Positions 42,462-52,900 of a stretch of DNA of 64,000 bases are shown here, one piece after another. The notes beneath the pieces were generated by a model. It had not been told where the DNA came from. It saw nothing but the letters and a program-made list of their open reading frames with translations, and searched no databases. The translations under genes and the position numbers were made by a program. The DNA comes from Flavobacterium sp. J27 (lineage in GTDB: Bacteria; Bacteroidota; Bacteroidia; Flavobacteriales; Flavobacteriaceae), in NCBI RefSeq assembly GCF_004303025.1, contig NZ_PJQW01000002.1, positions 231,147-295,146 on the forward strand, read 5' to 3'. Position 1 is the first letter of the stretch; each line of letters starts with the position of its first letter.

Positions 42462-44460
42462 ACCAATTGGATTGACTTTTATTACTTCCTAAAATATTTT
42501 GTAAACTATACTTTTTTATTTCTTTTTTAGTTAATTGATGCGACCAAGCCACTCTCTTTGAATAAATTGCACCAGTTCCTTTATTTTCAAATTCAGCATA
42601 AAAAGTGGTTTTCTCGGCTTCAGGTTTTGACCAATTGTGCCATCCTTCCGGAAGAATATGTTGGTCTAAAGTACATTGAATAAAAACAGTTTTAGCATAA
42701 ATTCTCCAAGGTCTTCCTAAATACACTTGTGAAGTTGCACTTGATGCGGTTAGATGACAATTTTTAAAAACATAACCAAAGTTGGTATCCTTAGGTGTTG
42801 AAGCGGCAGTTATATAGGAATCTTTTTTAGAATGAATCGTACAATTTTCAAAATAAGCAGTTGCACTGCCAAAAATAAAATCGGTTGTACCTTCTATATA
42901 ACAATTTTTATAATATTGTTTACCAATGCCTGATGCATATAACGTATCTTGATTTCCTAAAATATTGCAGTTTTCTACCACTACTCTATTTGAAAAAACT
43001 GATAAGGCTACCGCTTGTCCTACATCGCCCGCAGTATTTTCTATAGTTAAGTTTTTTAAAACAATATCATTTGCTTCAACTAAAAGCGTATAGGTATAAA
43101 ATGTACTATTTCTTCCTAAGCTAATTTTATTGAAATAATCATCAAATCGAACAATAGTTTTTTCTTTGTTTTCTCCAATTAAGTTGATATTCGTATTCCA
43201 TTCGTGTATTTTTACTTTTTCGTTGTAAATCCCCTCTTTAATAAAAACGGTAATTTTTTCATAAGGAAATGCCTTTGCGTTATTTATAGCTTCTTGAATT
43301 TTTGTATAATCACCACTACCATCTTGGGAAACAACCATATAGTACTTATCTTCAGTTGGTGTTTTTATAGCAGTAATACCGTGCTTTTCTTTCCATTTAG
43401 GATATTTTTTCAGAACTTTTTCAGGTGTGGTAATATACCAAGCATATCCATTTCTTCTTTCGGGACCAATTTCTGCTAAACTGTATTTTTTAATCCCATC
43501 TCGATCACAAAAGAAAGGTTTGTTATCGTCTAACTCCATAAATCTAGCCCAAAGAGGTTTTGCTTTTTCATCATGAATCAGCTTTTTATCAATTACCTTA
43601 CCTTCATCATTATAAATTCGTTCTTCTCTTAGGTTATTTATTTGTACTTTTTCAAACCAAGCCACTGCAGCATGTATTGCTTGTATAATTTCTGGAGAAG
43701 GATTTTCTATAGCCATTAGTAATAATACAATATTAGCAGATTCATGACCACTTAGTGAAGGTAATTCATACGTTCTAGCTTTAGCGGGTAAAAATGTTTT
43801 TTCATCGTGCTGGGCACACCAACTCGTTAAAACACCATTTTGTTTATATTGTGTTCTTAAAATACAATCAATTCCTTTATTGAAAGCAGTTTGCGCTTTT
43901 GAAACAATTACTTCACTTGGTTTTATGGAATAATAGTCAGTTTTATCTTTAATTTCTTTTAAAAGAGAAAGAATATTAACCATAGAATCATCATTATACG
44001 TAATATGTGTATAATAGCCTTTTTTTAAAGGATAAAACTGTGGCCAACCACCATTTTCATATTGGGCTTCTAAAAGATAGTTTATGCCCTTTAAAAAAGC
44101 TTCTTTATAACGATCATCTGGAACATTTTCATACATTTTAGATAAAAACTCCATTTCTTGAATGGTTGCTCCATTATCTGTAGTAACTTCTTTTGTACTC
44201 GATTTTAAGGCACGTAATACATCTTTTTCATCCTCAGATAATTGCTGTTGCATCTGAATATTTTTGGGCCAACCCCCAATATTTCTTTGATATAAAAGCA
44301 CATTTTCAGCTATTTCTTTTGCTTCAGTAGTACTAAACCAAGCCGATTCACTTTTATGAATAATATCTTTCCATGATTTATTTAAAACCTGACCACTTAC
44401 TAGGGAAACAAAAAATGCTAGTATAAAGGTTGCAATATGCTTTTGTTTATTATAATTCAT
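42448..44460 (-). CDS. PL10 pectate lyase fused to CE8 pectin methylesterase
   Basis: 670 residues with a signal peptide (about 1-23). The first half (about 25-350) is a PL10 lyase: NIGGWPKNIQM, YENGGWPQFYPLKKGYYTHI and TYNDDSMVNILSLL. The second half (from about 372) is a CE8 methylesterase: SQDGSGDYTKIQEAI, GNQDTLYASG, GTTDFIFGSATAYF and YLGRPWR, with both catalytic Asp visible. De-esterification exposes the polygalacturonate that the lyase then cuts. It sits inside the operon between GH105 and CE12 genes. Confidence 0.92.
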   Translation of the reverse strand: MNYNKQKHIATFILAFFVSLVSGQVLNKSWKDIIHKSESAWFSTTEAKEIAENVLLYQRNIGGWPKNIQMQQQLSEDEKDVLRALKSSTKEVTTDNGATIQEMEFLSKMYENVPDDRYKEAFLKGINYLLEAQYENGGWPQFYPLKKGYYTHITYNDDSMVNILSLLKEIKDKTDYYSIKPSEVIVSKAQTAFNKGIDCILRTQYKQNGVLTSWCAQHDEKTFLPAKARTYELPSLSGHESANIVLLLMAIENPSPEIIQAIHAAVAWFEKVQINNLREERIYNDEGKVIDKKLIHDEKAKPLWARFMELDDNKPFFCDRDGIKKYSLAEIGPERRNGYAWYITTPEKVLKKYPKWKEKHGITAIKTPTEDKYYMVVSQDGSGDYTKIQEAINNAKAFPYEKITVFIKEGIYNEKVKIHEWNTNINLIGENKEKTIVRFDDYFNKISLGRNSTFYTYTLLVEANDIVLKNLTIENTAGDVGQAVALSVFSNRVVVENCNILGNQDTLYASGIGKQYYKNCYIEGTTDFIFGSATAYFENCTIHSKKDSYITAASTPKDTNFGYVFKNCHLTASSATSQVYLGRPWRIYAKTVFIQCTLDQHILPEGWHNWSKPEAEKTTFYAEFENKGTGAIYSKRVAWSHQLTKKEIKKYSLQNILGSNKSQSNWYETE

Positions 44461-44461
44461 T

Positions 44462-45697
44462 TTATCGATTTAATTCAATTGCTGCTAAAATAAAAGGTCC
44501 TGTTGCTTTAGGATCGTTATCTTTCTTTTTTTCGTTAATATAATATTCGTAAGAGCCATCTCGATAAGGATTACCACCTAAACCTGCAACAGCACAAGCT
44601 TGTGTAATGATAACGTTACCATTTTCAGAAATTTTTACTAATTTTTCAGTTAAACCATCAAAAGCTTTATTAGCCTTAGTTTTATATTCGATAGGTAAAT
44701 AGCCTTTATTAGCTCCTTTAGCAAAAGCATACGCAAACATGGCAGAGCCAGATGCTTCTAAATAATTCCCTTCTTTATCTCCTAGATTCGTTACTTGATA
44801 CCATAAACCTGAAGGATGTTGTTGTTTCGCTAAAGCTTTTGCTAATTGATTTAAGTATGCGATTAATTCTTTTCGTTTCGGGTGATTTTCAGGAAAATAA
44901 TCCAAAGCATCAACTAATGCCATTGCATACCAGCCTAGAGAACGTGACCAAAAATTGGGTGAAGTACCTGTTTCTTTATTTGCCCAGTCCATTTTTTTAC
45001 TTTCATCCCAACCGTGGTACAATAAGCCTGTTTTGGAATCATATGCGTGTTTTTGAATGAGTTCGAATTGTTTTGCAACATCGTCTAAATTCGTTCCATT
45101 TTCAAACTTTGTTGTATAATGCGCATAAAAAGGTTCTGCCATAAATAAACCATCTAACCACATTTGAGAAGGATATCTTTTTTTATGCCAGAACCCCCCT
45201 TCTGTAGTTCTAGGATGTTCTGATAATTGTTTCCTAAGAAGTTGCATGGCTTTCAAATACTTATCATCTTGAGTAGTATCATACAAATTGAATAAAATAT
45301 TCCCCGCTTCAATCATATCGATATTGAAGTTTTCATATTTGTAAGAAGCGATTACACCCGAACTATCGATTGTTGCATCCGCATAACCTTGAATGTAGTC
45401 ATAATACTTTTTATCTTTTGTTTTTTCATATAATTTTTCAAAAGAGGTTAATACTAAACCATGTACATAGTCCCATTTTGGTTCCTCTTTATCGTCAATT
45501 TGATAGGCTTTAGGATGTTGCTCCATAAGGGTTAAAGCCATTCGTTCTGACCATTTTAAGGTGTCTGAAATAGTATATGTTTTATTTTCAGAATTAGTTA
45601 AAACGGTTTCTTTTTTTTCCGTTTTACATTGAAATAAAAGACATCCAATTGAAAATAAACCTATGATTTTGCTTATGTAGTTGAAATTATTTTTCAT
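44462..45697 (-). CDS. GH105 unsaturated galacturonyl/rhamnogalacturonyl hydrolase
   Basis: 411 residues, lipoprotein (Cys24 in GCLLFQC). The (alpha/alpha)6 fold shows MWLDGLFMAEPFYAHY with the catalytic Asp, NFWSRSLGWYAMALVDAL and the late GLGGNPYRDGSYEYY. It removes the unsaturated uronic acid left by lyases. It begins 2 bases after the DUF4861 gene and ends 1 base before the fusion gene. Confidence 0.92.
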   Translation of the reverse strand: MKNNFNYISKIIGLFSIGCLLFQCKTEKKETVLTNSENKTYTISDTLKWSERMALTLMEQHPKAYQIDDKEEPKWDYVHGLVLTSFEKLYEKTKDKKYYDYIQGYADATIDSSGVIASYKYENFNIDMIEAGNILFNLYDTTQDDKYLKAMQLLRKQLSEHPRTTEGGFWHKKRYPSQMWLDGLFMAEPFYAHYTTKFENGTNLDDVAKQFELIQKHAYDSKTGLLYHGWDESKKMDWANKETGTSPNFWSRSLGWYAMALVDALDYFPENHPKRKELIAYLNQLAKALAKQQHPSGLWYQVTNLGDKEGNYLEASGSAMFAYAFAKGANKGYLPIEYKTKANKAFDGLTEKLVKISENGNVIITQACAVAGLGGNPYRDGSYEYYINEKKKDNDPKATGPFILAAIELNR

Positions 45698-45699
45698 TC

Positions 45700-46701
45700 T
45701 TATTTTAATTTATCTGTAGCGTTTAATTCTGCTAATTTTTGATTAAGATAAGATAAAAATTCCTCTTGAGATTGAATTCCATTGCCCTCTTGTTCCCAAG
45801 CGCCTAAAAAATAAAAGGTTATAGCTGAAGTTGTAGGTTTGAAAACAAGTACATGATCGTAATTACCTTCTGTTATTTCGCTTATAGTTTCTTTTTTATA
45901 GAAGATAGCCATTCCTAAATTATCTGGTACTAAAGATTGTTTACCATAAGTAGCTATATATCCCCATTTTTTATTCTCACTTTCTTTTTGAAGTAACGGT
46001 AAATCACTAAGTTTTACGATACCAGTACAAATTCCTTCTAGTGCTTCAGAACTTTGGATAGTGTGTTTTGTGTATCTTTCGTCTGCTGAAATGCTTAGAT
46101 TAGAAGTAAGATTTGTTTTTTGATTATTGGTTTTCCAACCAAAATAATTCACTTTCACTCCAGATTTAGTATCAAAATTTTCAGCTTTAGCAAATGTAGA
46201 ATCTACTTCATTGAAATGCAATACTTCTTTATTTATATAACGACCAATAGCACCAATACCTAAACCTTTGCCCGCTTTTAAAATATCGGAACCCCAGTTT
46301 TGCATTTCATGGTAAGAATCGAAGCCATCTAAACCAACTTTAGAAAGTACCATGGTGTCTGTCTTTTTACCAAAAATATCAATTGCATTTCTCCAGTCTA
46401 AATAGAGTCGGTAACCAATTTTATTGCTTTCCCAACCTGGTCCTTCATAGCGAATATACCATGAATGATCGGTATGTGCAGCAGGAACTTTTACACTGTC
46501 CACATTTTTAAATGTACCTTCTAAGTATTTTCTTCCTTCCCAATGACCACCTTCTTTTATAGAAATTTCGGCATAAGTTTTTACTTCAGTTGCTTCTTTT
46601 TTGGGTTGCTCTTCTATTGTAGTTTCGGGTTCGATATTTTTTTTACAAGCGGATAAATTCAGTAGCAATAGCATACCTGTTAGAACTGTTATCTTTTTCA
46701 T
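45700..46701 (-). CDS. DUF4861 family lipoprotein
   Basis: 333 residues, lipoprotein (Cys19 in LLLNLSAC). DHSWYIRYEGPGWESNKIGYRLYLDWRN and the DGFDSYHEMQNWGSDIL block are the DUF4861 signature. The family accompanies polysaccharide loci for acidic sugars; its activity is not established here. It lies 1 base after the esterase gene upstream and 2 before GH105. Confidence 0.8.
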   Translation of the reverse strand: MKKITVLTGMLLLLNLSACKKNIEPETTIEEQPKKEATEVKTYAEISIKEGGHWEGRKYLEGTFKNVDSVKVPAAHTDHSWYIRYEGPGWESNKIGYRLYLDWRNAIDIFGKKTDTMVLSKVGLDGFDSYHEMQNWGSDILKAGKGLGIGAIGRYINKEVLHFNEVDSTFAKAENFDTKSGVKVNYFGWKTNNQKTNLTSNLSISADERYTKHTIQSSEALEGICTGIVKLSDLPLLQKESENKKWGYIATYGKQSLVPDNLGMAIFYKKETISEITEGNYDHVLVFKPTTSAITFYFLGAWEQEGNGIQSQEEFLSYLNQKLAELNATDKLK

Positions 46702-46702
46702 T

Positions 46703-47647
46703 TTATGGATTTGATTTTAAAATTTTATCTAAAAATTGGGTGATACAAATGGTGGTTTCATTAAACCATGGATGAAACAACCAAAAAGTATGTGGACTAT
46801 TTTCAATTTGTTTTATTTGATTGTAAATGTGATATTGATTTAAAATTTGAATCATATCATCTCTTCCTGCATGAAAACGTTCAAATTGACTGTTAACAAA
46901 TAAAATGGGCGGTGTATTTTCATTAACATGAGAAAGTGCGGATGCTTCTTGCCAAATCTCAGGTTTTTTTTCATAAGTTCCGCCTAACCATTGAGCAGCT
47001 AATTTGCCTTCTTTTGATTCAGGATGATGAAAGGCTAAAACACCATCTAAATTAACAATTGCTTGAAATTTATCAGGAAATTTAGTTCCAATTAGACTTG
47101 CCATTTGACCACCAGAAGAACAGCCTAAAATCACTGTTTTTGAAGTGTCAATACTAAATTTTGCAGCTTGTTTTTTTACAAAGGTTATGGCTTCCAAAAT
47201 ATCATCAATAGATTGAGGGTATTGTACTTCATCAGAAAGTCTGTATTCTATGCTAAAGCATTGGTATCCTTTTTTACAAATGGATTGTGCTAAAGGTTCT
47301 AACATGGATTTATTTCCTGATTTCCATCCTCCTCCATGTATTAAAAAAACAGCAGTTAATTTCTCTTTACTTTTATTGTAATATGCATCTAAATGCAAAG
47401 GTCTGTTATTCTTTCTACTATAAACGATGTTATGAATTTCAGAAATAACATTGTTATTTGTATCAGGTTTAACAATAGTTATTTCAGGATATGTTCTTTT
47501 TTGTTTTGCATATTCAGAATGAATGGTGTAAGATGTATCTTTTTGAATCACTTGTTGTGCAAATAAAAACATAGCGTTACTGTTTATCAAGCTGAAAAAC
47601 ATCATGATAATGCTATTTTTAAGTATTCGCACAACAAATAATTTCAT
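46703..47647 (-). CDS. Secreted alpha/beta-hydrolase (acetylesterase-like)
   Basis: 314 residues with a signal-like N-terminus (hydrophobic to about residue 31). HGGGWKSGNK is the oxyanion loop, LGCSSGGQMASL the nucleophile elbow, and SPHTFWLF near the end holds the catalytic His. It is of the BD-FAE/acetyl-esterase type and probably trims pectin esters. The gap to the T9SS protein upstream is 12 bases and to DUF4861 1 base. Confidence 0.8.
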   Translation of the reverse strand: MKLFVVRILKNSIIMMFFSLINSNAMFLFAQQVIQKDTSYTIHSEYAKQKRTYPEITIVKPDTNNNVISEIHNIVYSRKNNRPLHLDAYYNKSKEKLTAVFLIHGGGWKSGNKSMLEPLAQSICKKGYQCFSIEYRLSDEVQYPQSIDDILEAITFVKKQAAKFSIDTSKTVILGCSSGGQMASLIGTKFPDKFQAIVNLDGVLAFHHPESKEGKLAAQWLGGTYEKKPEIWQEASALSHVNENTPPILFVNSQFERFHAGRDDMIQILNQYHIYNQIKQIENSPHTFWLFHPWFNETTICITQFLDKILKSNP

Positions 47648-47659
47648 GAATATCTTACT

Positions 47660-48454
47660 TTAAATGATTATTTTAAAAGATTTTTTATTCCCTTCTGATG
47701 ATACAACATTCACAATATAAAAACCTTTATTTAATTCAAAATTTATATCTGTAGAGGTATTTAATGACCTAACTAATTGTCCTGTTAATGTATAAATATT
47801 AATTTGAGTATTTGAAATAATATTTGATATGAAAATTTGACTATTCGTTGCATAAGCGTTTACATTTAATCCATTTTTAAATATATCTGTATCCAAAGTA
47901 GTAGTTCCTAAGGCACCAGTTACTTCAATTTTATAAAGATTATTAGATTGATCTCCGTATATATATAAATTAGTAGCACTTCCTGTATACGTTGCTTCTA
48001 AAATTAATGGATCACCTGAAACATTACTTCCTAGAGAACCTATTGTCGAAGTTCCATCAGTTATATATAATGTTCTTGTTCCCGAACCACCAGTTCTAAA
48101 CCAAACTTTAATAGTACAATTACCTGCTGTAGCAAAATAGACATAACGTTGTGTTGGCATAACTTGAAATGTAGACCCACTATATCCAGCTCCATTTAGT
48201 TTAAATCTATTTGCACCAACGTACCCATCTGTAAAAGTTTTTGGGCTTGATTCTATCACACCTACATTACTAGCTGTTGGACTATTAACGTTCCATTCAA
48301 TTCCTAAATTATCAACAATTGTGTTTGTGTTATAGCCATTACCTATAGGCCAAGTTGTTTCATCATTACCAAAATCCCAAGTTTTGGTTTGCCCAATTAT
48401 TGTTACAGAATATAGTAACAATGAAATGCTTAAAAAAAGTAGTTTTGTTTTCAT
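47660..48454 (-). CDS. Secreted T9SS protein, possible pectin-binding module
   Basis: 264 residues with a signal peptide (about 1-21, ending IIGQ). The mature part starts TKTWDFGNDETTWPIG, a WDFG motif also found at the start of the 1076-residue methylesterase, followed by a beta-sandwich-like region and a type A T9SS sorting domain (about 190-264). No catalytic motif is visible, so it may be a stand-alone carbohydrate-binding protein. It is the first gene of the second operon, with a palindrome 20 bases before its start. Confidence 0.65.
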   Translation of the reverse strand: MKTKLLFLSISLLLYSVTIIGQTKTWDFGNDETTWPIGNGYNTNTIVDNLGIEWNVNSPTASNVGVIESSPKTFTDGYVGANRFKLNGAGYSGSTFQVMPTQRYVYFATAGNCTIKVWFRTGGSGTRTLYITDGTSTIGSLGSNVSGDPLILEATYTGSATNLYIYGDQSNNLYKIEVTGALGTTTLDTDIFKNGLNVNAYATNSQIFISNIISNTQINIYTLTGQLVRSLNTSTDINFELNKGFYIVNVVSSEGNKKSFKIII

Positions 48455-48474
48455 AAGTAATATTTTTAATGTCT

Positions 48475-48488
48475 CGTAATCGATTAAG
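48475..48488. promoter_or_regulatory. Palindromic operator of the second pectin operon
   Basis: CGTAATCGATTAAG, differing from the perfect palindrome at 59825-59838 at two bases. It lies 20 bases before the start codon at 48454, between the PL1 gene and the seven-gene operon. Confidence 0.68.
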
Positions 48489-48556
48489 TAAATTTAAAAT
48501 ATTTTTTATTTTAGTTGTAAATTATCACGTTAAAGTTTTATAAAAGTCGCGTTAAA

Positions 48557-49897
48557 TTAGTTTTTGATAAACTTCCAAGATTCTATTTTGTTATCATATT
48601 TTATATTACAGGAATAAGCGCCTTCTTCTAAGTTTTCTATATTAATTTTTAAGATTTCATTTGCTAAAATATTTTTATATTGATAACTTTTAATTTTTTG
48701 TCCATTTAAAGAATAAATAACCACTTCTAATGTATTTGTAATTGACGAAGGAAAATAAATTCCAATATTTTTATCAATCATAGATGTAAAAAAACGAATG
48801 GTTTGCTCATTTATTTTTGGGTTTGAAAGTGTCGAACAATTACTAGGTGAAATAATTCCTGATGCGGAGACTTGTAACGTAGCTCCAGCACCACAAGTAG
48901 GGTCAGTTAATAAGTTTTCAACTTCATTTACCGGAACTGGTGTGGTACTATAAGAAGGTACTGTTACAGAACCTACATTTGTTGCTCCATTCATACAGTT
49001 ATCAAAGGCAATAGCAACCGTACCTCCATCTCCGCTGTAATAGGTATACACATTTGTAATATTGGCAAAATTTGTATTTTGAACATAACATGTTGAATTA
49101 TTATTTCCGCCACCTAATCCAATTGCTTTTGCACTAGCTACAGAAGTATTGTAATAACAACTCAGCAAGTGTAATTCTGCATTACGTGCTCTTGGCATTC
49201 TTTCTTTGCAACCATTTGCCCAATAACAATTTTGAAAGGTAATGCTGTAATGACCATCTGCTGTAACATCACTAGCAGAAGATCCTACTAAATTAGTAAA
49301 ACGATGATCATTGGAACCACCTGAACCACCAGCAATTGGTGCTTTTAAATAGGTAAACTTACACCAAGAAATAGTAATATTATCTGCAGCTCCTTTATTA
49401 TCAAAATTACCATCCATCCCATCTTGAAATTCACAATGATCTACCCATATATTGGTGCCTTCATTGGTTAAATTATCTCTCCCATCTACATCGTAAGCTC
49501 CTGGTCCTTCAAAAATAAGGTTTCTTATAATTACATTATTAGAGTTTGGTTTGATATTTAATATTCCCGAATTGGCCGCAGAGGTTGTTGAATTACCTAC
49601 AGTAATTTGTATGTTTCTTAATTTGGCTCCTGGTAATCCAATGATTGATTTATTGTTTAATTGCACACTTGTATAATCACATTCTATGGTTCCAGATACT
49701 AAAATAACAGCATTTGCAGGAGAAGTTGATAAGAGTGCATTTTTAAAAGCGGTATAAGTTGATACGGTTACAGGTGTGGCATTACCTCCTCCTGTTGTGT
49801 TTGCACCAAAACCTTGCGGTGTTGCCATATAATAATTCTGTCCAAAAGAACTGATAGAATAAATTAAGGAGCAGAAAATTAAAAGGTAAGTTTTCAT
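48557..49897 (-). CDS. PL1-family pectate lyase, T9SS-exported
   Basis: 446 residues with a signal peptide (about 1-19, ending SFGQ). Beta-helix with the PL1 core: GTNIWVDHCEFQDG, ADNITISWCKF and CKERMPRARNAELHLL, with the calcium Asp and catalytic Arg region recognisable. A T9SS-type C-terminal domain (about 370-446) follows. It cuts polygalacturonate. It lies 9 bases after the large methylesterase gene and ends the first operon. Confidence 0.9.
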   Translation of the reverse strand: MKTYLLIFCSLIYSISSFGQNYYMATPQGFGANTTGGGNATPVTVSTYTAFKNALLSTSPANAVILVSGTIECDYTSVQLNNKSIIGLPGAKLRNIQITVGNSTTSAANSGILNIKPNSNNVIIRNLIFEGPGAYDVDGRDNLTNEGTNIWVDHCEFQDGMDGNFDNKGAADNITISWCKFTYLKAPIAGGSGGSNDHRFTNLVGSSASDVTADGHYSITFQNCYWANGCKERMPRARNAELHLLSCYYNTSVASAKAIGLGGGNNNSTCYVQNTNFANITNVYTYYSGDGGTVAIAFDNCMNGATNVGSVTVPSYSTTPVPVNEVENLLTDPTCGAGATLQVSASGIISPSNCSTLSNPKINEQTIRFFTSMIDKNIGIYFPSSITNTLEVVIYSLNGQKIKSYQYKNILANEILKINIENLEEGAYSCNIKYDNKIESWKFIKN

Positions 49898-49906
49898 ATT
49901 TTAATT

Positions 49907-52900
49907 TTAAAAAGTTATAACTTTAAATGATTGATGATTTGTACCATCTTTTACTAACACAATCCAAATTCCTTGATTCATTTCTATTTGTGTATCTGAA
50001 TTGGTTTCAAATGACTGTATCAATGCGCCATTTAGTGCATAAATTTTCACATTAGTGGGAGCGTTAATATTTGTTAATTTGATTAGATTTTTAAACGAAC
50101 TAACATGAATAGTTGTATTTTGCCCAAAAGAAGTATTTCCTAATAAATCATCAGCTATTAATTGAGGGAATGGATCCCAATCATCGTTTCCTTTAGTAAA
50201 GTTGAAAGTAGTAATTTCTGTACCATCGTTTAGGTAAGGAGTATTTAAAGTGGTTGACCAAGAAGCTCTATTTGGAGTATTATTTACACCAGATTGTTCT
50301 ATTGTTCCATATTCATACATCCCGTTTGAATTACCCCCAAGTGTATTTTGCCAACCTAATGGCATAATCAATGAGTTTCCAACAAAACCTGGATAGTTAG
50401 ACGTTTCAATAGTAGTATTGTAAAAAACTACTTCACTAGTATTGGCTTGCCATGGACGACCAAAATAACCTGGTTTTGCTCTATAAACGGAAGCCGTTTC
50501 TATACTTGGTTGAGCGGTTGTAATGATACATTCATACATTAAAAAACCACGCCCTGAGCTTTGTTGAGCAGCAGTAATATAAGCGGCATCGTTTGAAGTA
50601 TCACTTACATTCATGCTTAGTTTAGATTGATAAAATACCACATCCATAGCTCCAAAAATATAATCGACAGCACCCATCATTTCTCCTTTATAAACAGCTA
50701 CTCTTGCACCAGTACCTCCATAAAAAGAATCTTGCCTACCTACTACTCTACATTTATTTAAAACTACTTTTTGTACATTGTTTTTTATTGCAATAGCTGC
50801 AGCTCTTTCAACAAAACTTCTATCTTGAACAGCAGTATTTCCAGCATTTGTAGGTCTATTTCCTAGACTTCCAGTTGTCCACGCTAGAACCACATCTTGA
50901 GATTCTTTATTCGAAATATATTGATTAAAAGAATTTTCAAAAATGATATCTTCTGCTTCAAAACCATCAGCAGCAATAACTACAGTTGCATTCCAGTAGG
51001 AACCATTTGTCGTTCCAGCACCAGCATTTTGATAAGAGGCATATCCATTTTGAATATTTACATTTAAAACATCTTGATGCCATTTTTGATCAGTTGACAT
51101 ACTATAATAAGTGTATCCATGCCCATAATATGAAGTTATTCTCACTGCATTTGGTTCAATGTCAACTCCTGCATTTAAAAGACCTATACTAGGATTAGTT
51201 GCAGCATTTTTTAAAGTGACCAAGGGTTGATTTATAACCAACATTTCTTCATAATTTCCAGGGTCTATAAGAATAGTAACTCTTTCAGCGTTTGTTCTTT
51301 CCATTTGAGAAACAGCTGTTAATGCTTCATTGATTGTCGCAAAATCTTTGTTAACCCCAACTGTAATTGTTGAACTATACGGTATTGTTTCTCCTACTTC
51401 AATATTAGTGAAATAAGTAGTTGCATTGATATCAATAGTAATATAACCAGAATTTGAACCAGTGTAAGTGTATGTTAGACTATCTGTCGTAGAAGTTGTT
51501 CCAGTTGAATTTATAGTGCTAATTGGAGTTCCGTTTTCAATTGAAAAATTAGCAGCATAATAATATTTAATTGTAATTTTATCTCCCACATTAGCAGGTA
51601 TTTGTATTGAAGAACCGGCTTGAGCAATTAAATGTCCTTGACCCATCGAATTGGAAATGTTTCCTGAAAAAAGTAATCCTTTATATGCTGTATTAGAAGT
51701 TGTTATAATTTGGTCATTAAAAGGCCAATTAGTAACTGGTTCGAAAACTATATTCTTTGAAGTACCGTTACCATTTACAACAAGATTAGAATTTAAAGCC
51801 ATTTGTACCGGATAAAGATCTAAACCACTTGATGCAATAGAATAAACACCATCTCTCAAATTTATTGCATTAATTGATGAAAATTGATAGCTATAATTTG
51901 GCTCATTTAAGTTAGAGAAAGTAAGCTGTAAATTGTTTTCTTCAGTAGTTGTTAATCCTGTTGTAGTAATTGAAATTGGATACGTTGGTTTTGGAGAAAA
52001 AGTAATATTTGAACTTGTGTTTGAATTTGAAATAGTAATTGTGTTTGTATCCAATACATAGTCATTTACTCCATTGGAAGAAATTGAATAGGCAATATTA
52101 GCTTCAAGTTGTACTGAATAAGTAGCATTGGAAAAGTTAATTTGTGGTGAAGGAACATATACCGTATTACTTGAAGGATCAGCGGTGTATAATAGTTCTA
52201 GGTCATTTATGTTTGTACCTAAGCCAATTATGGAACCCGTTACTTCATATAAAGAGACTTCTAGAATAGTAATGTCATGTGTATGAGTAGGATTAATTAC
52301 AGTTGAAAGGTCTAAAATATCACCACTTGTAATGATAAAGCCATTGGCATCCATTAAACTAACTTTATAACTAAATCCCTGTGGCAAATTAACTTGATAG
52401 GTATCATTTGCATTCATTTGTGAAACCCAAGATTTACCAGCGAGATTAGTAAAAACAATGGTATAATTATTTGGTATGGCAGCTGCTTGAGATAGGTCGA
52501 TAGTTCCAGAAACTGTAGTATAAATAGCGGGTTTTCTATAAATTCTATAAAAACTAGCTTTTCCATCTGCAACATAAATTTTAAAGGAGCTGGCATTTTT
52601 AGCTACAAATTTTGCTTCAGTAGTGGCTCCACTTGTAGCAGTTAAATTTAAAATATCAGTTTGCGAGGTTGGATTATTTTCATCCATAAAAGTTAAAGAA
52701 CCTCCAGCATCAGTTCTTGATATAATACTAACTTCATCGTCTTCATTCAAAGTTAGTTGCATAAATCTATTGGTAGGAATTCCATTCGTCATATTTGGAG
52801 TTCCATTGCAATACACTCTGCCAGAAAAATTACTAACACTTGCAATGTTAGCATCATATCTGGTTAAATTTGTATTGGTAGTTCTCAATCTATCACCACT

